Shown here in pieces: positions 6,659-14,246 of a stretch of 18,872 bases of DNA (positions are counted from its first letter, which is position 1; each line of letters opens with the position of its first letter). A program made the translations under genes and the position numbers. Below the pieces are notes generated by a model, which searched no databases, had not been told where the DNA came from, and saw only the letters and a program-made list of their open reading frames with translations. This DNA is from Solimonas sp040377605 (GTDB taxonomy: Bacteria; Pseudomonadota; Gammaproteobacteria; Nevskiales; Nevskiaceae), in assembly GCA_040377605.1 (NCBI GenBank), contig JBEIOK010000037.1, positions 1-18,872 on the forward strand. The letters run 5' to 3'.

Positions 6659-7417
6659 TCAGCCGCGACTGCGCGCCGGCCGCGCCGCATGTCGCTGTCG
6701 CCAGGCCTCGTACAGACAGACCGCGGTGGCCACCGAGACGTTGAGGCTCTCGGTCTTGCCTTGCATCGGAATACGAACGAGGCGGTCGCAGGATTCGCGC
6801 GTCAGGCGGCGCATGCCCTCACCCTCGGCCCCCATGACCAACACGACCGGACCGGTCAGATCCGCCTGGTACAGGGTCTCGGTGGCCTCCCCGGCCAGAC
6901 CGGTCAACCAGTACCCGAGTTGCTTGAGCCGCTCGAGGCTGCGCGCCAGGTTGGTCACCGCCACCACCGGGACGCGCTCGGCGCTGCCGGCAGCGGACTT
7001 GCGCGCCACCGCGGTCAGGCTGGCACTGCGGTCCTTGGGAATGATCACGGCGGATACCCCGACCGCCTCGGCCGTGCGCAGGCAGGCACCGAGGTTATGG
7101 GGGTCTTGCACGCCGTCCAGCGCCAGCAGCAGGCTGTCGGGGCTGGCGGGTCGATAGAGGGTGTCCTCGGCATCGAAGGCCTTTTCCGGGACATAGGCCA
7201 GGATGCCCTGGTGCCGCAGCTCGGGGGCTTTCAGGTCCAGCTCGGAGCGCGCTGCCACGCGGACGCGGACCCCCAGCGATTGCGCCAGCTCCAGCACGCG
7301 GCGCGAACGTTCATCCTTGCGGGTATCCGCCAACAGGATCTCGAAGGGTTTGTCGTGCGCATCCTCCAGGGCTGCAAAGACCGCATGGAATCCGCCAATC
7401 AGGGTTGATTTCGACAC
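6659..7417 (-). CDS. rlmB: 23S rRNA (guanosine-2'-O-)-methyltransferase RlmB
   Basis: SpoU/TrmH-type (SPOUT) methyltransferase, 252 residues, predicted to 2'-O-methylate G2251 of 23S rRNA (E. coli numbering) in the peptidyl-transferase P loop. The N-terminal part (about 1-80) is the L30e-like substrate-binding domain, opening with the family pattern GGFHAVFAAL. The catalytic knot carries motif 1 LDGVQDPHNLGACLRTAEA (about 99-117), motif 2 GAEGEGMRRLTRESCD and motif 3 IPMQGKTESLNVSVATAV. The C-terminus ends in a short Arg-rich tail. It starts with GTG, chosen because a strong GGGAGG site lies four bases before it. In E. coli rlmB directly follows rnr; here an OmpA-family gene and its terminator lie between. 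Confidence 0.96.
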   Translation of the reverse strand: MSKSTLIGGFHAVFAALEDAHDKPFEILLADTRKDERSRRVLELAQSLGVRVRVAARSELDLKAPELRHQGILAYVPEKAFDAEDTLYRPASPDSLLLALDGVQDPHNLGACLRTAEAVGVSAVIIPKDRSASLTAVARKSAAGSAERVPVVAVTNLARSLERLKQLGYWLTGLAGEATETLYQADLTGPVVLVMGAEGEGMRRLTRESCDRLVRIPMQGKTESLNVSVATAVCLYEAWRQRHAARPARSRG

Positions 7418-7420
7418 CGT

Positions 7421-7427
7421 ACCTCCC
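7421..7427 (-). promoter_or_regulatory. Ribosome binding site supporting the GTG start of rlmB
   Basis: GGGAGGT on the - strand ends three bases before the GTG at 7417. This is the strongest Shine-Dalgarno match near the start and justifies the non-ATG codon. Confidence 0.6.
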
Positions 7428-7458
7428 GTTCAGTGGCGCGTATTGTGCCGCACAAACA

Positions 7459-7486
7459 CATCGCCCCCGGCAGAGCGGGGGCGATG
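7459..7486 (-). terminator. Intrinsic terminator after the OmpA-family gene
   Basis: A perfect 11-bp inverted repeat (CATCGCCCCCG/CGGGGGCGATG, loop of 6) begins 20 nt past the stop of the OmpA-family gene. On the - strand it is followed by TGTTTGTG, a short and imperfect T tract. The very stable stem suggests it terminates or protects the end of the rnr-lipoprotein transcript. Confidence 0.7.
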
Positions 7487-7506
7487 GTCGGTCCTGTGAT
7501 GAAGAC

Positions 7507-8202
7507 TTAGGAGCCGAGGTACGGCGGCGGCGCCCAGGCTTCCTGCTCGCGCCCTTCGATCACCGGCTTGATGATGATGTCGACGCGGCGATTGCGCGAT
7601 TCCTTGACGTTGTCCCCCGTGCGGACCAGCAGTTCGCGCTCGCCACGCCCCTCTTCGCGCACCCGCGAGGCCAGCACGCCCTGACCGACCATGTAGCTGG
7701 CAACGGTGGACGCGCGGCGCTCGGACAGGCTCTGGTTGTAGCTGTCGCTGCCCGAACTGTCGGTATGCCCGACCACATGGATGACGGTCTTGTCGTAGCT
7801 CTTCAGGATGTTGGCGATCTTGGCGTAAGTATTCATCGCCTCCGGCTTCATCTGGGCACTGTTGAGGTCGAAGCTCACGTCGCTGGCGATACCGATCTTC
7901 AGCGCATCACCGGACAAACGCGTGATGTTGAGCTCCTTGCGCGCCGCCTCGGCCGCCAGGTCGCGCTGCAGCTCGGCGTGCTGCTTGTCCATATAGTTGC
8001 CCACCGCACCACCGGCCATCGCGCCCACCACGGCACCGACGATCGGAGCTCCGCGCGCATGGCTGACCTGGTTGCCGGCAACGGCCCCCAGCACGGCGCC
8101 GATGGCGGCACCGGTCTTGGCGCGCCGGTTGGGGTCATCCGTGGCGCAGGCGGAGAGACCGGCAACAACGCCGGCAACGATCAGCAGGCGTACTTTATTC
8201 AT
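7507..8202 (-). CDS. OmpA-family lipoprotein with glycine zipper (YiaD-like)
   Basis: Predicted outer-membrane lipoprotein of 231 residues. Residues 1-19 form a lipoprotein signal with lipobox LSAC, lipidated Cys19 and Ala/Thr after it, which fits outer-membrane sorting since no Asp follows the Cys. Residues about 30-70 are a glycine-zipper segment (GAAIGAVLGAVAGN, then GAVVGAMAGGAVGNYMD) of the kind that packs helices in or near membranes. Residues about 105-222 are an OmpA C-terminal, peptidoglycan-binding domain with VVGHTDSSGSDSYNQSLSERRA and the closing NRRVDIIIKP. It probably ties the outer membrane to the cell wall. The ATG overlaps the rnr stop (ATGA), with an AAGAGGAAA site upstream, so it is probably co-translated with rnr; a strong hairpin follows. 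Confidence 0.92.
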   Translation of the reverse strand: MNKVRLLIVAGVVAGLSACATDDPNRRAKTGAAIGAVLGAVAGNQVSHARGAPIVGAVVGAMAGGAVGNYMDKQHAELQRDLAAEAARKELNITRLSGDALKIGIASDVSFDLNSAQMKPEAMNTYAKIANILKSYDKTVIHVVGHTDSSGSDSYNQSLSERRASTVASYMVGQGVLASRVREEGRGERELLVRTGDNVKESRNRRVDIIIKPVIEGREQEAWAPPPYLGS

Positions 8203-10520
8203 CGACGTTTCCTCTTGGATTTGTTGCGGGGCGATTCTCGAACCGGCTGCTGAATCGAGGATGAACGCCCCCCGCCCGCATTGCCGGAACCACGAATCAA
8301 CTCTAAGTCTATCTTGCGCTCGTCCAGATTGACCCGGACCAGCTTCACGCGCAGCCGGTCACCCAGACCGTAGGCAGTGCCGCCACGGCTGCCCACCAGC
8401 TTGTGGCGCTTGTCGTCGAAGTCGTAGTAATCGTTTTTCAGCGTGGAGACATGCACCAGCCCGTCGACGTACAGGCCCTCGAGCTCCACGAACAGACCGA
8501 AGGGGGCAACTCCCGAAACGATGCCGTCGAACTCCTCGCCCACTCGGTGGCGCATGAACTCGCACTTGAGCCAGGTCACGACATCGCGCGTCGCCTCGTC
8601 GGCGCGACGCTCGGTCATCGAGCAGTGGGTGCCGAAGGCATCCATCTGCTCGCGGGTGTAGCGGAAATCGGCGGGCTTGCGCTTGAGCAGTGCGTGCTTG
8701 AGCGCACGGTGCAGCAGCAGGTCCGGATAGCGCCGAATCGGCGAGGTGAAATGCGCGTAGTGGGTCAGGGCCAACCCGAAGTGTCCGGTGTTGTCCGGGC
8801 TGTAGCGTGCCTGCATCATCGTGCGCAGCAGAATCGTCTGCACCAAGCTCAGGTCCGGCCGCGACTTGGCCGCCGCCAGCGCCTTGGCAAAATCGCCGGC
8901 CTTGGGCTTGGGACCGCCGCCGAGGCTCAGGCCACGCAGGGCCAGAAATTCGCGCAGGGCCTGGACCTTCATCGTATCGGGGTCCTGGTGCACGCGATAC
9001 AGCGTCGGCACCTTGGCACGCTCGGCCAGCTTGGCCGACTCGACATTGGCCGCCACCATGCATTCTTCGATCAATCGGTGGGCGCGATTGCGCTTCACCG
9101 GCACGATGCGATCAATCTTGCGCTCACCCGAGAACACAATCTTGGTTTCGGTGGACTCGAAGTCAATGGCGCCGCGACGGGTTCGCGCTGCAAACAATGC
9201 CTCGAACACATCGTTGAGGGCCTGCAACTGCGGCACCAGCTCCGGCCTTCGTTGTGCAACCTCGCCTGAAGGGTCGTCGAGAATGGCGGCGACGTCTTCG
9301 TAGATCAGTCGCGCCTTGGAGTTCATCACGGCTTCGTAGAAGCGCGACTTGGCGATCTCGCCATCCGGCATCACGCGCATCTCGCAAACCATGCACAGAC
9401 GATCGACGTTCGGATTGAGCGAGCACAGCCCATTGGAGAGCTTCTCCGGCAGCATCGGAATCACCCGCTGCGGAAAGTAGACCGAGTTGCCACGTTTGGC
9501 CGCTTCCTTATCCAGCGGCGCATCCGGCTGCACATAGGCCGAGACGTCGGCGATGGCGACCCACAACGTCCACCCGCCACGGCCCAGCATCGATTTCTTG
9601 ATCGGCTTGCAGTAAACGGCATCGTCGAAATCGCGCGCATCCGCACCGTCGATCGTCACCAGTGGCAGGTCGCGCAGGTCCTCGCGCCCCCGGATCTGCT
9701 CGGGCTGTACCGTGTCGGGGATCCTGGCGGCTTCGCGCTCGACCGCCTCGGGCCAGTCGTTGGGCAGGCTGTGCGCGCGGATGGCGGCCTCGATCTCCAT
9801 GCCCGGGGCCAGATGCTCACCGAGAATCTCGGTGACGGTGCCAATCGCCAGCGTGCGGTTGCCCGGCGGCGTGACGATTTCTGCGACCACCATCTGACCA
9901 TGGCGCGCTCCACCGATACCCTCCGGCGGGATCAGCAGGTCCTGATGGACGCGCGGGTTGTCCGGAATCACGTAACTGATTCCGCCATCCACATGCAGCC
10001 GCCCCACGACACTGCGACTGACCCGTTCAATGACCTCGGCCACGGTCCCTTCCGGGCGGCCCTTGTAGTCCTTGCCGACCACGCGCACCAGCACCCGATC
10101 GCCATTCATCAGGGACCGCATCTGGCGCGGCGGCAGGAAGACATCGGCGCCACCGGCATCCGGGATCAGAAACCCGAAGCCGTCGCGATGCGCCTGCACC
10201 TGGCCCGCAATCAGATTCATCTCCGTGACCGGGCCGTAGGCGCCGCGGCGATTCAGCAGCAACTGGCCATCGCGCACCATCGCCTGCAGGCGCTTGCCCA
10301 GCGCCTCCTGCTGCGTCAGCTTGCCCAGCGCAAAGTGTCCGATCAGCTCATCGACCGTCATCGGCCCCTGCTGCTCGGTCAGGGTCTGCAGGATCAGGTT
10401 GCGGCTGGGAATCGGATCGGCGTAACGGGTTTGTTCGTCTGCAAATTCGTGATCCGCGCGCTGCCAGGGGGCCGGCTTGCCGCGGGATTTGGGGGATCGA
10501 CTGGTATCTTTTGTTTTCAT
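8199..10520 (-). CDS. rnr: Ribonuclease R
   Basis: Processive 3'-to-5' exoribonuclease that degrades structured RNA, used in mRNA decay, rRNA quality control and trans-translation. From ATG 10520 it has 773 residues. Order of domains: basic N-terminus, winged-helix RNase R domain (about 40-97), two cold-shock OB domains (about 100-245), the RNB catalytic domain with TIDGADARDFDDAVY at 289-303 holding the metal-binding Asp cluster, an S1 domain (about 650-735) and a Lys/Arg tail ending KSKRKRR. Two start options exist: the ATG, or a TTG two codons upstream at 10526 that lies better spaced (10 nt) from a GAGG. The start region overlaps the -35 box of the divergent tRNA-Leu promoter. Confidence 0.96.
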   Translation of the reverse strand: MKTKDTSRSPKSRGKPAPWQRADHEFADEQTRYADPIPSRNLILQTLTEQQGPMTVDELIGHFALGKLTQQEALGKRLQAMVRDGQLLLNRRGAYGPVTEMNLIAGQVQAHRDGFGFLIPDAGGADVFLPPRQMRSLMNGDRVLVRVVGKDYKGRPEGTVAEVIERVSRSVVGRLHVDGGISYVIPDNPRVHQDLLIPPEGIGGARHGQMVVAEIVTPPGNRTLAIGTVTEILGEHLAPGMEIEAAIRAHSLPNDWPEAVEREAARIPDTVQPEQIRGREDLRDLPLVTIDGADARDFDDAVYCKPIKKSMLGRGGWTLWVAIADVSAYVQPDAPLDKEAAKRGNSVYFPQRVIPMLPEKLSNGLCSLNPNVDRLCMVCEMRVMPDGEIAKSRFYEAVMNSKARLIYEDVAAILDDPSGEVAQRRPELVPQLQALNDVFEALFAARTRRGAIDFESTETKIVFSGERKIDRIVPVKRNRAHRLIEECMVAANVESAKLAERAKVPTLYRVHQDPDTMKVQALREFLALRGLSLGGGPKPKAGDFAKALAAAKSRPDLSLVQTILLRTMMQARYSPDNTGHFGLALTHYAHFTSPIRRYPDLLLHRALKHALLKRKPADFRYTREQMDAFGTHCSMTERRADEATRDVVTWLKCEFMRHRVGEEFDGIVSGVAPFGLFVELEGLYVDGLVHVSTLKNDYYDFDDKRHKLVGSRGGTAYGLGDRLRVKLVRVNLDERKIDLELIRGSGNAGGGRSSSIQQPVRESPRNKSKRKRR

Positions 10521-10548
10521 TGACAAAGGTAGTTAGCCTCGCCACAAT
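10520..10548 (+). promoter_or_regulatory. Sigma70-type promoter for tRNA-Leu with GC-rich discriminator
   Basis: A perfect -35 TTGACA at 10520-10525, a 17-bp spacer and a -10 CACAAT at 10543-10548 (four of six matches) point at the tRNA gene, with initiation expected near 10555 and about 40 nt of leader. The bases after the -10 are GCGCGCCC, the GC-rich discriminator typical of stable-RNA promoters under ppGpp control. The -35 box shares its first base with the rnr start codon on the other strand. Confidence 0.6.
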
Positions 10549-10593
10549 GCGCGCCCTCAACGTCCTGCGCAAGCTTGTGACGGAGCCTCTCAT

Positions 10594-10678
10594 GCCGAGA
10601 TGGCGGAATTGGTAGACGCACCAGTTTCAGGTACTGGCGGGTAACACCGTGGAGGTTCGAGTCCTCTTCTCGGCACCA
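10594..10678 (+). tRNA. tRNA-Leu (anticodon CAG)
   Basis: An 85-nt tRNA including an encoded CCA. Acceptor arms GCCGAGA and TCTCGGC pair fully; the D-arm contains TGGTAGACGCA; the anticodon stem CCAGT/ACTGG encloses the loop TTCAGGT, giving anticodon CAG that reads the leucine codon CUG. The long variable arm is the class II type expected for Leu. The T-arm is GAGG-TTCGAGT-CCTC. CUG is the dominant Leu codon in this GC-rich window, so this should be a major tRNA. A promoter lies upstream at 10520-10548 and a terminator directly downstream. Confidence 0.98.
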
Positions 10679-10686
10679 AACAAACG

Positions 10687-10709
10687 ACCCGGCTCCGGCC
10701 GGGTTTTTT
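10687..10709 (+). terminator. Intrinsic terminator after tRNA-Leu, possibly two-way
   Basis: Stem ACCCGGC-TCCG-GCCGGGT followed by six T residues, nine bases after the CCA end. On the - strand the same stem is followed by CGTTTGTTTGG, so it could also stop transcripts coming from the convergent purA. Confidence 0.85.
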
Positions 10710-10785
10710 GTTGGCCGCGAGCGGCTCGAACGTGGGGAACACCCCCGGTTCGCAGGGGCGCGAGAGCCTGAGGCGGAAAACGTGG

Positions 10786-10805
10786 GGCGCCGACGCGGCA
10801 GCGCC
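10786..10805 (-). terminator. Weak hairpin directly after purA
   Basis: GGCGC/GCGCC (loop of 10) begins right at the purA stop and is followed on the - strand by CCACGTTTTCC. The stem is short and the T tract is displaced, so it is a weak candidate. Otherwise 10710-10805 holds only minor inverted repeats. Confidence 0.3.
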
Positions 10806-12098
10806 TCAATCAAAGGGGTTGTGCAGCACCATCGTGTGGTCGCGGTCCGGCCCGGTGGAGATGATCGCCACCTTCGCCTCGGTGACCTCCTCGAGGCGCT
10901 TGAGATAGCGCTTGGCGGCGGCCGGCAGCTCGTCGTAGCTCTTGATGCCGTAGGTGTTCGACTTCCAGCCCGGCATCTCCTCGTAGATCGGCTCGACCTT
11001 GCCGAACGCCTCGGCACCAACCGGCGGCACTTCAACGGGCTTGCCGTCCACCTTGTAACCGGTGCAGATACGGATCACATCCAGCTCATCCAGCACGTCC
11101 AACTTGGTGACGCACAGACCCGTGACACTGTTGTTGAAGATCGAGCGGCGCGCCGCCACCGCGTCGAACCAGCCACAGCGGCGCGGGCGCTTGGTCACCG
11201 TGCCGTACTCGGCGCCCTTGTCGCGGATATGCTGGCCAATCTCGTTATCGAGTTCCGTCGGGAACGGCCCCGAGCCGACGCGCGTGGCATAGGCCTTGAC
11301 GATCCCCAGCACATAATCAAGCTCGCGCGGCCCCACCCCGGTGCCGGTCGCCGCCCCGCCTGCCGTGGTGTTGGAAGAGGTCACGTAGGGATAGGTGCCG
11401 TGATCGACATCCAGCAGCGCGCCCTGCGCGCCTTCGAACAGCACGTTGTCACCGCGGCGCAGGTGCAGACGCAGCAGCTCGGTGACATCGGCAACCATCG
11501 GGCGTACCACTTCGGCGTAGCCCAGCAACGCATCCAGCGTCTGCTGGAAATCGACCGGGTCTTCCTTGAAGTAATGCTGCAGCACGAAGTTGTGATACCC
11601 GAGCAACTCACCCAGCTTGGCGGCCAATAGCTCGCGCGAGAACAGGTCGCCGACACGCACCGCGCGACGCGCCACCTTGTCCTCGTAGGCCGGTCCGATG
11701 CCTTTGCCGGTGGTGCCGATCTTGGCATCACCGCGCGCGCGCTCGCGCGCCTGATCCAGCTTGACGTGTACCGGCAAGACCAGTGGCGTGGCCTCCGAGA
11801 TCCGCAGGCGGTCGCGCACCGAGGCGCCGGTGGCTTCAACCTTTTCGATTTCCTTGATCAGATCCGGCAGCGACAGCACCACGCCATTGCCGATCAGGCA
11901 CACGACGCCCGGCCGCATGATGCCCGAGGGAATCAGGTTCAGCGCCGTCTTCACGCCGTTGATGACCAGCGTGTGGCCGGCATTGTGCCCGCCCTGAAAG
12001 CGTACGACCGCCTGGGCGCGATCGGTCAGCAGATCGACGACCTTGCCCTTGCCTTCGTCGCCCCATTGGGCGCCAATCACCACTACGCTCTTACCCAT
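10806..12098 (-). CDS. purA: Adenylosuccinate synthetase
   Basis: Catalyses GTP-dependent condensation of IMP and aspartate to adenylosuccinate, the first committed step to AMP. At 430 residues it is full length. The N-terminal GTP-binding signature GAQWGDEGKGK lies at 9-19 with catalytic Asp14, and GGHNAGHT supplies His42. Other family blocks are GTTGKGIGPAYEDK (about 128-141), LFEGAQGALLDVDHGTYPYVT, the RCGWFDAVAARRS stretch, and the closing STGPDRDHTMVL. A GGGAG site sits seven bases before the ATG. It follows hisZ by 91 bp, with a possible weak hairpin between, and converges on the tRNA-Leu gene. Confidence 0.98.
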   Translation of the reverse strand: MGKSVVVIGAQWGDEGKGKVVDLLTDRAQAVVRFQGGHNAGHTLVINGVKTALNLIPSGIMRPGVVCLIGNGVVLSLPDLIKEIEKVEATGASVRDRLRISEATPLVLPVHVKLDQARERARGDAKIGTTGKGIGPAYEDKVARRAVRVGDLFSRELLAAKLGELLGYHNFVLQHYFKEDPVDFQQTLDALLGYAEVVRPMVADVTELLRLHLRRGDNVLFEGAQGALLDVDHGTYPYVTSSNTTAGGAATGTGVGPRELDYVLGIVKAYATRVGSGPFPTELDNEIGQHIRDKGAEYGTVTKRPRRCGWFDAVAARRSIFNNSVTGLCVTKLDVLDELDVIRICTGYKVDGKPVEVPPVGAEAFGKVEPIYEEMPGWKSNTYGIKSYDELPAAAKRYLKRLEEVTEAKVAIISTGPDRDHTMVLHNPFD

Positions 12099-12126
12099 GT
12101 CTACGCTCCCGACGCCCGTTCAGGCG

Positions 12127-12151
12127 AAAGCCGCACGCGGATGCGCGCGGC
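12127..12151 (-). terminator. Candidate weak terminator or attenuating hairpin between hisZ and purA
   Basis: On the - strand GCCGCGCGC-ATCC-GCGTGCGGC forms a 9-bp stem with one G-T pair, followed by only three T residues. It lies about 39 nt past the hisZ stop and could reduce read-through into purA or shield the hisZ 3' end. Confidence 0.35.
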
Positions 12152-12189
12152 CTGATTGATGAAGTGCGATCGTACGCTGCGATGCGCCG

Positions 12190-13176
12190 CTACGCGGCAC
12201 CGAGGCGCAGCAACTCGTTGAGATCCGCCGAAAATCCGGTTGCCGGACGTGCCATGCCGAATTCCGCACCGACGCCATCGTAGCGGCCGCCACGGGCCAG
12301 CTCACGACCGTGGCCGGGGACGAAGGCGGCAAAGACCACACCCGTCTGGTAACGGTAGCCGCGCAACTCGGCCAGATCGATGTGGATCGGCAATTTCGGC
12401 TGCTCGGCCTGCAGCTCCGCGACGATGCGCTCCAGCGCATCCAGCGCCTGAGACACCGCGGCGCCCGCACCCTTGAGAACCTCGCGGGCACGCGCCAGCA
12501 CTGACGGGTCGCCGTGCAGGTCCATGAGCTGCGAGATGGCCTGGGTCGTGCGCGGCTTCAGCGCCCGGGTCCGCGAGAAATCCTCAAGGTCTGGGTGCGA
12601 CTTGCGCTGCAGGATGTCGAACAGGGCCGACTCGTCCTCAGCATCCAGACCCAGGCGCTCGACCAGGGCCCGGTAGATACCGACATGCCCCAGATCCAGA
12701 TGGACGCGCTTGAGGCCGGACAACTTGAGGGTGCGCAGCATCAAGCGCAGCGTCTCCAGGTCCGCCTCGATACCGGCCTCGCCGAAGATCTCGCACCCGA
12801 CCTGCCGCGGAGAACGCGAACCGCCCGGACTGTCCGCCTCGGCCCGCAACACCGTGCCGAGATAGCACAGGCGCACGATGGCCTGATGGGCGTAGCGACG
12901 CACGGCGATCCGCGCGGCCTGCGGGGTCATGTCCGCACGCAGCCCCAGCAGACGGCCGCTGACCGGGTCCGTCAGCTTCAAGGTCTGGCGTTCGAGATCC
13001 TGCGCGGTGCCGGTCAGCAACGCATCCAGATGCTCGATCAGCGGTGGCAGGATCAGTTCGTAGCCCTGCCGGCGATAGTGATCGAGCAGCTTGCGACGCA
13101 GGTCCTCCAGTTGCCACGAGGTTGGCGGCAATGACTCTTCGACGCCCTGCGGCAGCATCCATTTTTTGATCGACAT
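12190..13176 (-). CDS. hisZ: ATP phosphoribosyltransferase regulatory subunit HisZ
   Basis: HisRS-like protein without tRNA-charging activity that pairs with a short-form HisG to make the active, feedback-controlled first enzyme of histidine synthesis. The 328 residues open with MSIKKWMLPQGVEESLPP, typical of HisZ in this genomic place, then show class II synthetase-like segments (YELILPPLIEHLDALL, LRADMTPQAARIAVRR, RYAHQAIVRLCYLGTVLRAE). It ends at about the catalytic-domain boundary and lacks the C-terminal anticodon-binding domain that a true HisRS would have. The nearby DUF2065, hflC and purA genes match the usual gammaproteobacterial order. The gene begins 12 nt after the DUF2065 stop with a weak ribosome binding site. 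It implies that this genome has a short HisG elsewhere. Confidence 0.93.
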   Translation of the reverse strand: MSIKKWMLPQGVEESLPPTSWQLEDLRRKLLDHYRRQGYELILPPLIEHLDALLTGTAQDLERQTLKLTDPVSGRLLGLRADMTPQAARIAVRRYAHQAIVRLCYLGTVLRAEADSPGGSRSPRQVGCEIFGEAGIEADLETLRLMLRTLKLSGLKRVHLDLGHVGIYRALVERLGLDAEDESALFDILQRKSHPDLEDFSRTRALKPRTTQAISQLMDLHGDPSVLARAREVLKGAGAAVSQALDALERIVAELQAEQPKLPIHIDLAELRGYRYQTGVVFAAFVPGHGRELARGGRYDGVGAEFGMARPATGFSADLNELLRLGAA

Positions 13177-13188
13177 AGACGACCCGAT

Positions 13189-13380
13189 TCAGGCGACGTA
13201 AAGCAGCAGCAGGCCGGCCATCATGCTGGACAGTCCCAGCACGCGCAGACTGCGGTCACGCAGCTGCGCGACCGAGAACAGCATGCGCCGCCACTGTGAC
13301 GGCGCCGCGAAGGGCATCAGGCCTTCGATCACCATGACCAATGCCAGCGCTCGCAGCAGCTGCGACCAATCCAGGCTCAC
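13189..13380 (-). CDS. DUF2065 small membrane protein (YjeT-like)
   Basis: A 63-residue protein with two hydrophobic helices (about 8-26 and 44-62) separated by a polar, Arg-rich stretch SQWRRMLFSVAQLRDRSLR. Size, two-helix shape and place just after hflC match the DUF2065/YjeT family, whose role is unknown. It starts with GTG; the GTGA overlaps the hflC stop by four bases, so translation is coupled to hflC. This tight link suggests a role with the HflKC-FtsH membrane complex, which is inference only. Confidence 0.9.
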   Translation of the reverse strand: MSLDWSQLLRALALVMVIEGLMPFAAPSQWRRMLFSVAQLRDRSLRVLGLSSMMAGLLLLYVA

Positions 13381-14246
13381 GGAGTGCCGGCACCCTTGAA
13401 ATGCTTGAACAGCGGGCCATCCGGCTGCAGCACCATGACATTGTTTTCGCCGACAAAGGCATCGCGGTAGACGCCGAGCGAACGGTAGAAGCTGTAGAAC
13501 GCCAGATCCTGGCCATAGGCCTTGGAGTAGATGTCAGCAGCCTTGGCGTCGCCGGCACCCTTGAACTCTTCCGCTGCCTTGTAGGCGTTGGCCAGCGTGA
13601 CCTGCGCCTCACGATCGGCCTCGGCGCGAATCTTCTCGGCCTCTTCGGCGCCCCTCGCACGAAGGTCGGCTGCCACGCGCGTGCGCTCGGCGCGCATGCG
13701 GTCGTAAACCGAGTCGCTGACTTCCTTCGGGAGATTGATCGACTTGATGCGGACGTCGACGATCTCGATCCCCAGATCCTTGACCTTGTCCACCGCCCCC
13801 TTGGTCAGCTCCTGGATGATCAGATCCCGTTCATCCGACACCACCTGCTTGATGGTGCGCGCGCCAAACTCGTCGCGCATGCCGCGATTGATGATGGACG
13901 ACAATCGATCGAGCGCGACCAGCTCCTGACCACCGGTGGCGCGGTAGTAGGTTGCCGCATCGGCGATGCGCCACTTCACGAAGAAATCGACCTCGACATT
14001 CTTCTTCTCGCCGGTCAGGAAATTCTCGGTCTGGTTGTCCAGCGTCAGCGTGCGGCGATCGAACTTGCGCACGTCCTGGAAGAACGGTGTCTTCATGTGC
14101 AAGCCGGGGGGGAAATCCTTGCCGCGCAACTCACCCAACTGGAAGAGCACAGCCGTTTCTCGCTGATCGACCACGAAGAACGTATTGCTGATCAGCAGGA
14201 TGGCGGCCAGCACGAGGCCCGCCCAGAAGATCGGTTGGTTTTTCAT
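13377..14246 (-). CDS. hflC: FtsH protease modulator HflC
   Basis: SPFH/prohibitin-family protein of 289 residues, membrane-anchored by an N-terminal helix (about 8-27) with its bulk in the periplasm. Together with HflK it forms a large cage around the FtsH protease and limits its access to substrates. Family features are FFVVDQRETAVLFQLGE near 23-39, the SPFH domain to about 190, then a long charged coiled coil (RMRAERTRVAADLRARGAEEAEKIRAEADREA), and the ending YGQDLAFYSFYRSLGVYRDAF. The ATG directly abuts the hflK stop with no gap, as usual for this pair. Confidence 0.97.
   Translation of the reverse strand: MKNQPIFWAGLVLAAILLISNTFFVVDQRETAVLFQLGELRGKDFPPGLHMKTPFFQDVRKFDRRTLTLDNQTENFLTGEKKNVEVDFFVKWRIADAATYYRATGGQELVALDRLSSIINRGMRDEFGARTIKQVVSDERDLIIQELTKGAVDKVKDLGIEIVDVRIKSINLPKEVSDSVYDRMRAERTRVAADLRARGAEEAEKIRAEADREAQVTLANAYKAAEEFKGAGDAKAADIYSKAYGQDLAFYSFYRSLGVYRDAFVGENNVMVLQPDGPLFKHFKGAGTP

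Noticed and set aside
8403..9269. A 288-codon + strand frame inside rnr
   Set aside because: It is antisense to the conserved RNB domain, with no domain of its own.
10594..10709. tRNA-Leu as an integration site for a mobile element
   Set aside because: No integrase gene and no duplicated tRNA 3' end were seen; the flanks are conserved housekeeping genes.
10729..10787. Direct repeat AACGTGGGG (10729-10737 and 10779-10787) between tRNA-Leu and purA
   Set aside because: Only nine bases and two copies in GC-rich DNA; no integrase or attachment-site context is present near the tRNA.
12190..13176. Reading the gene as histidyl-tRNA synthetase
   Set aside because: It is too short, lacks the anticodon-binding domain and sits in the standard hisZ position before purA.
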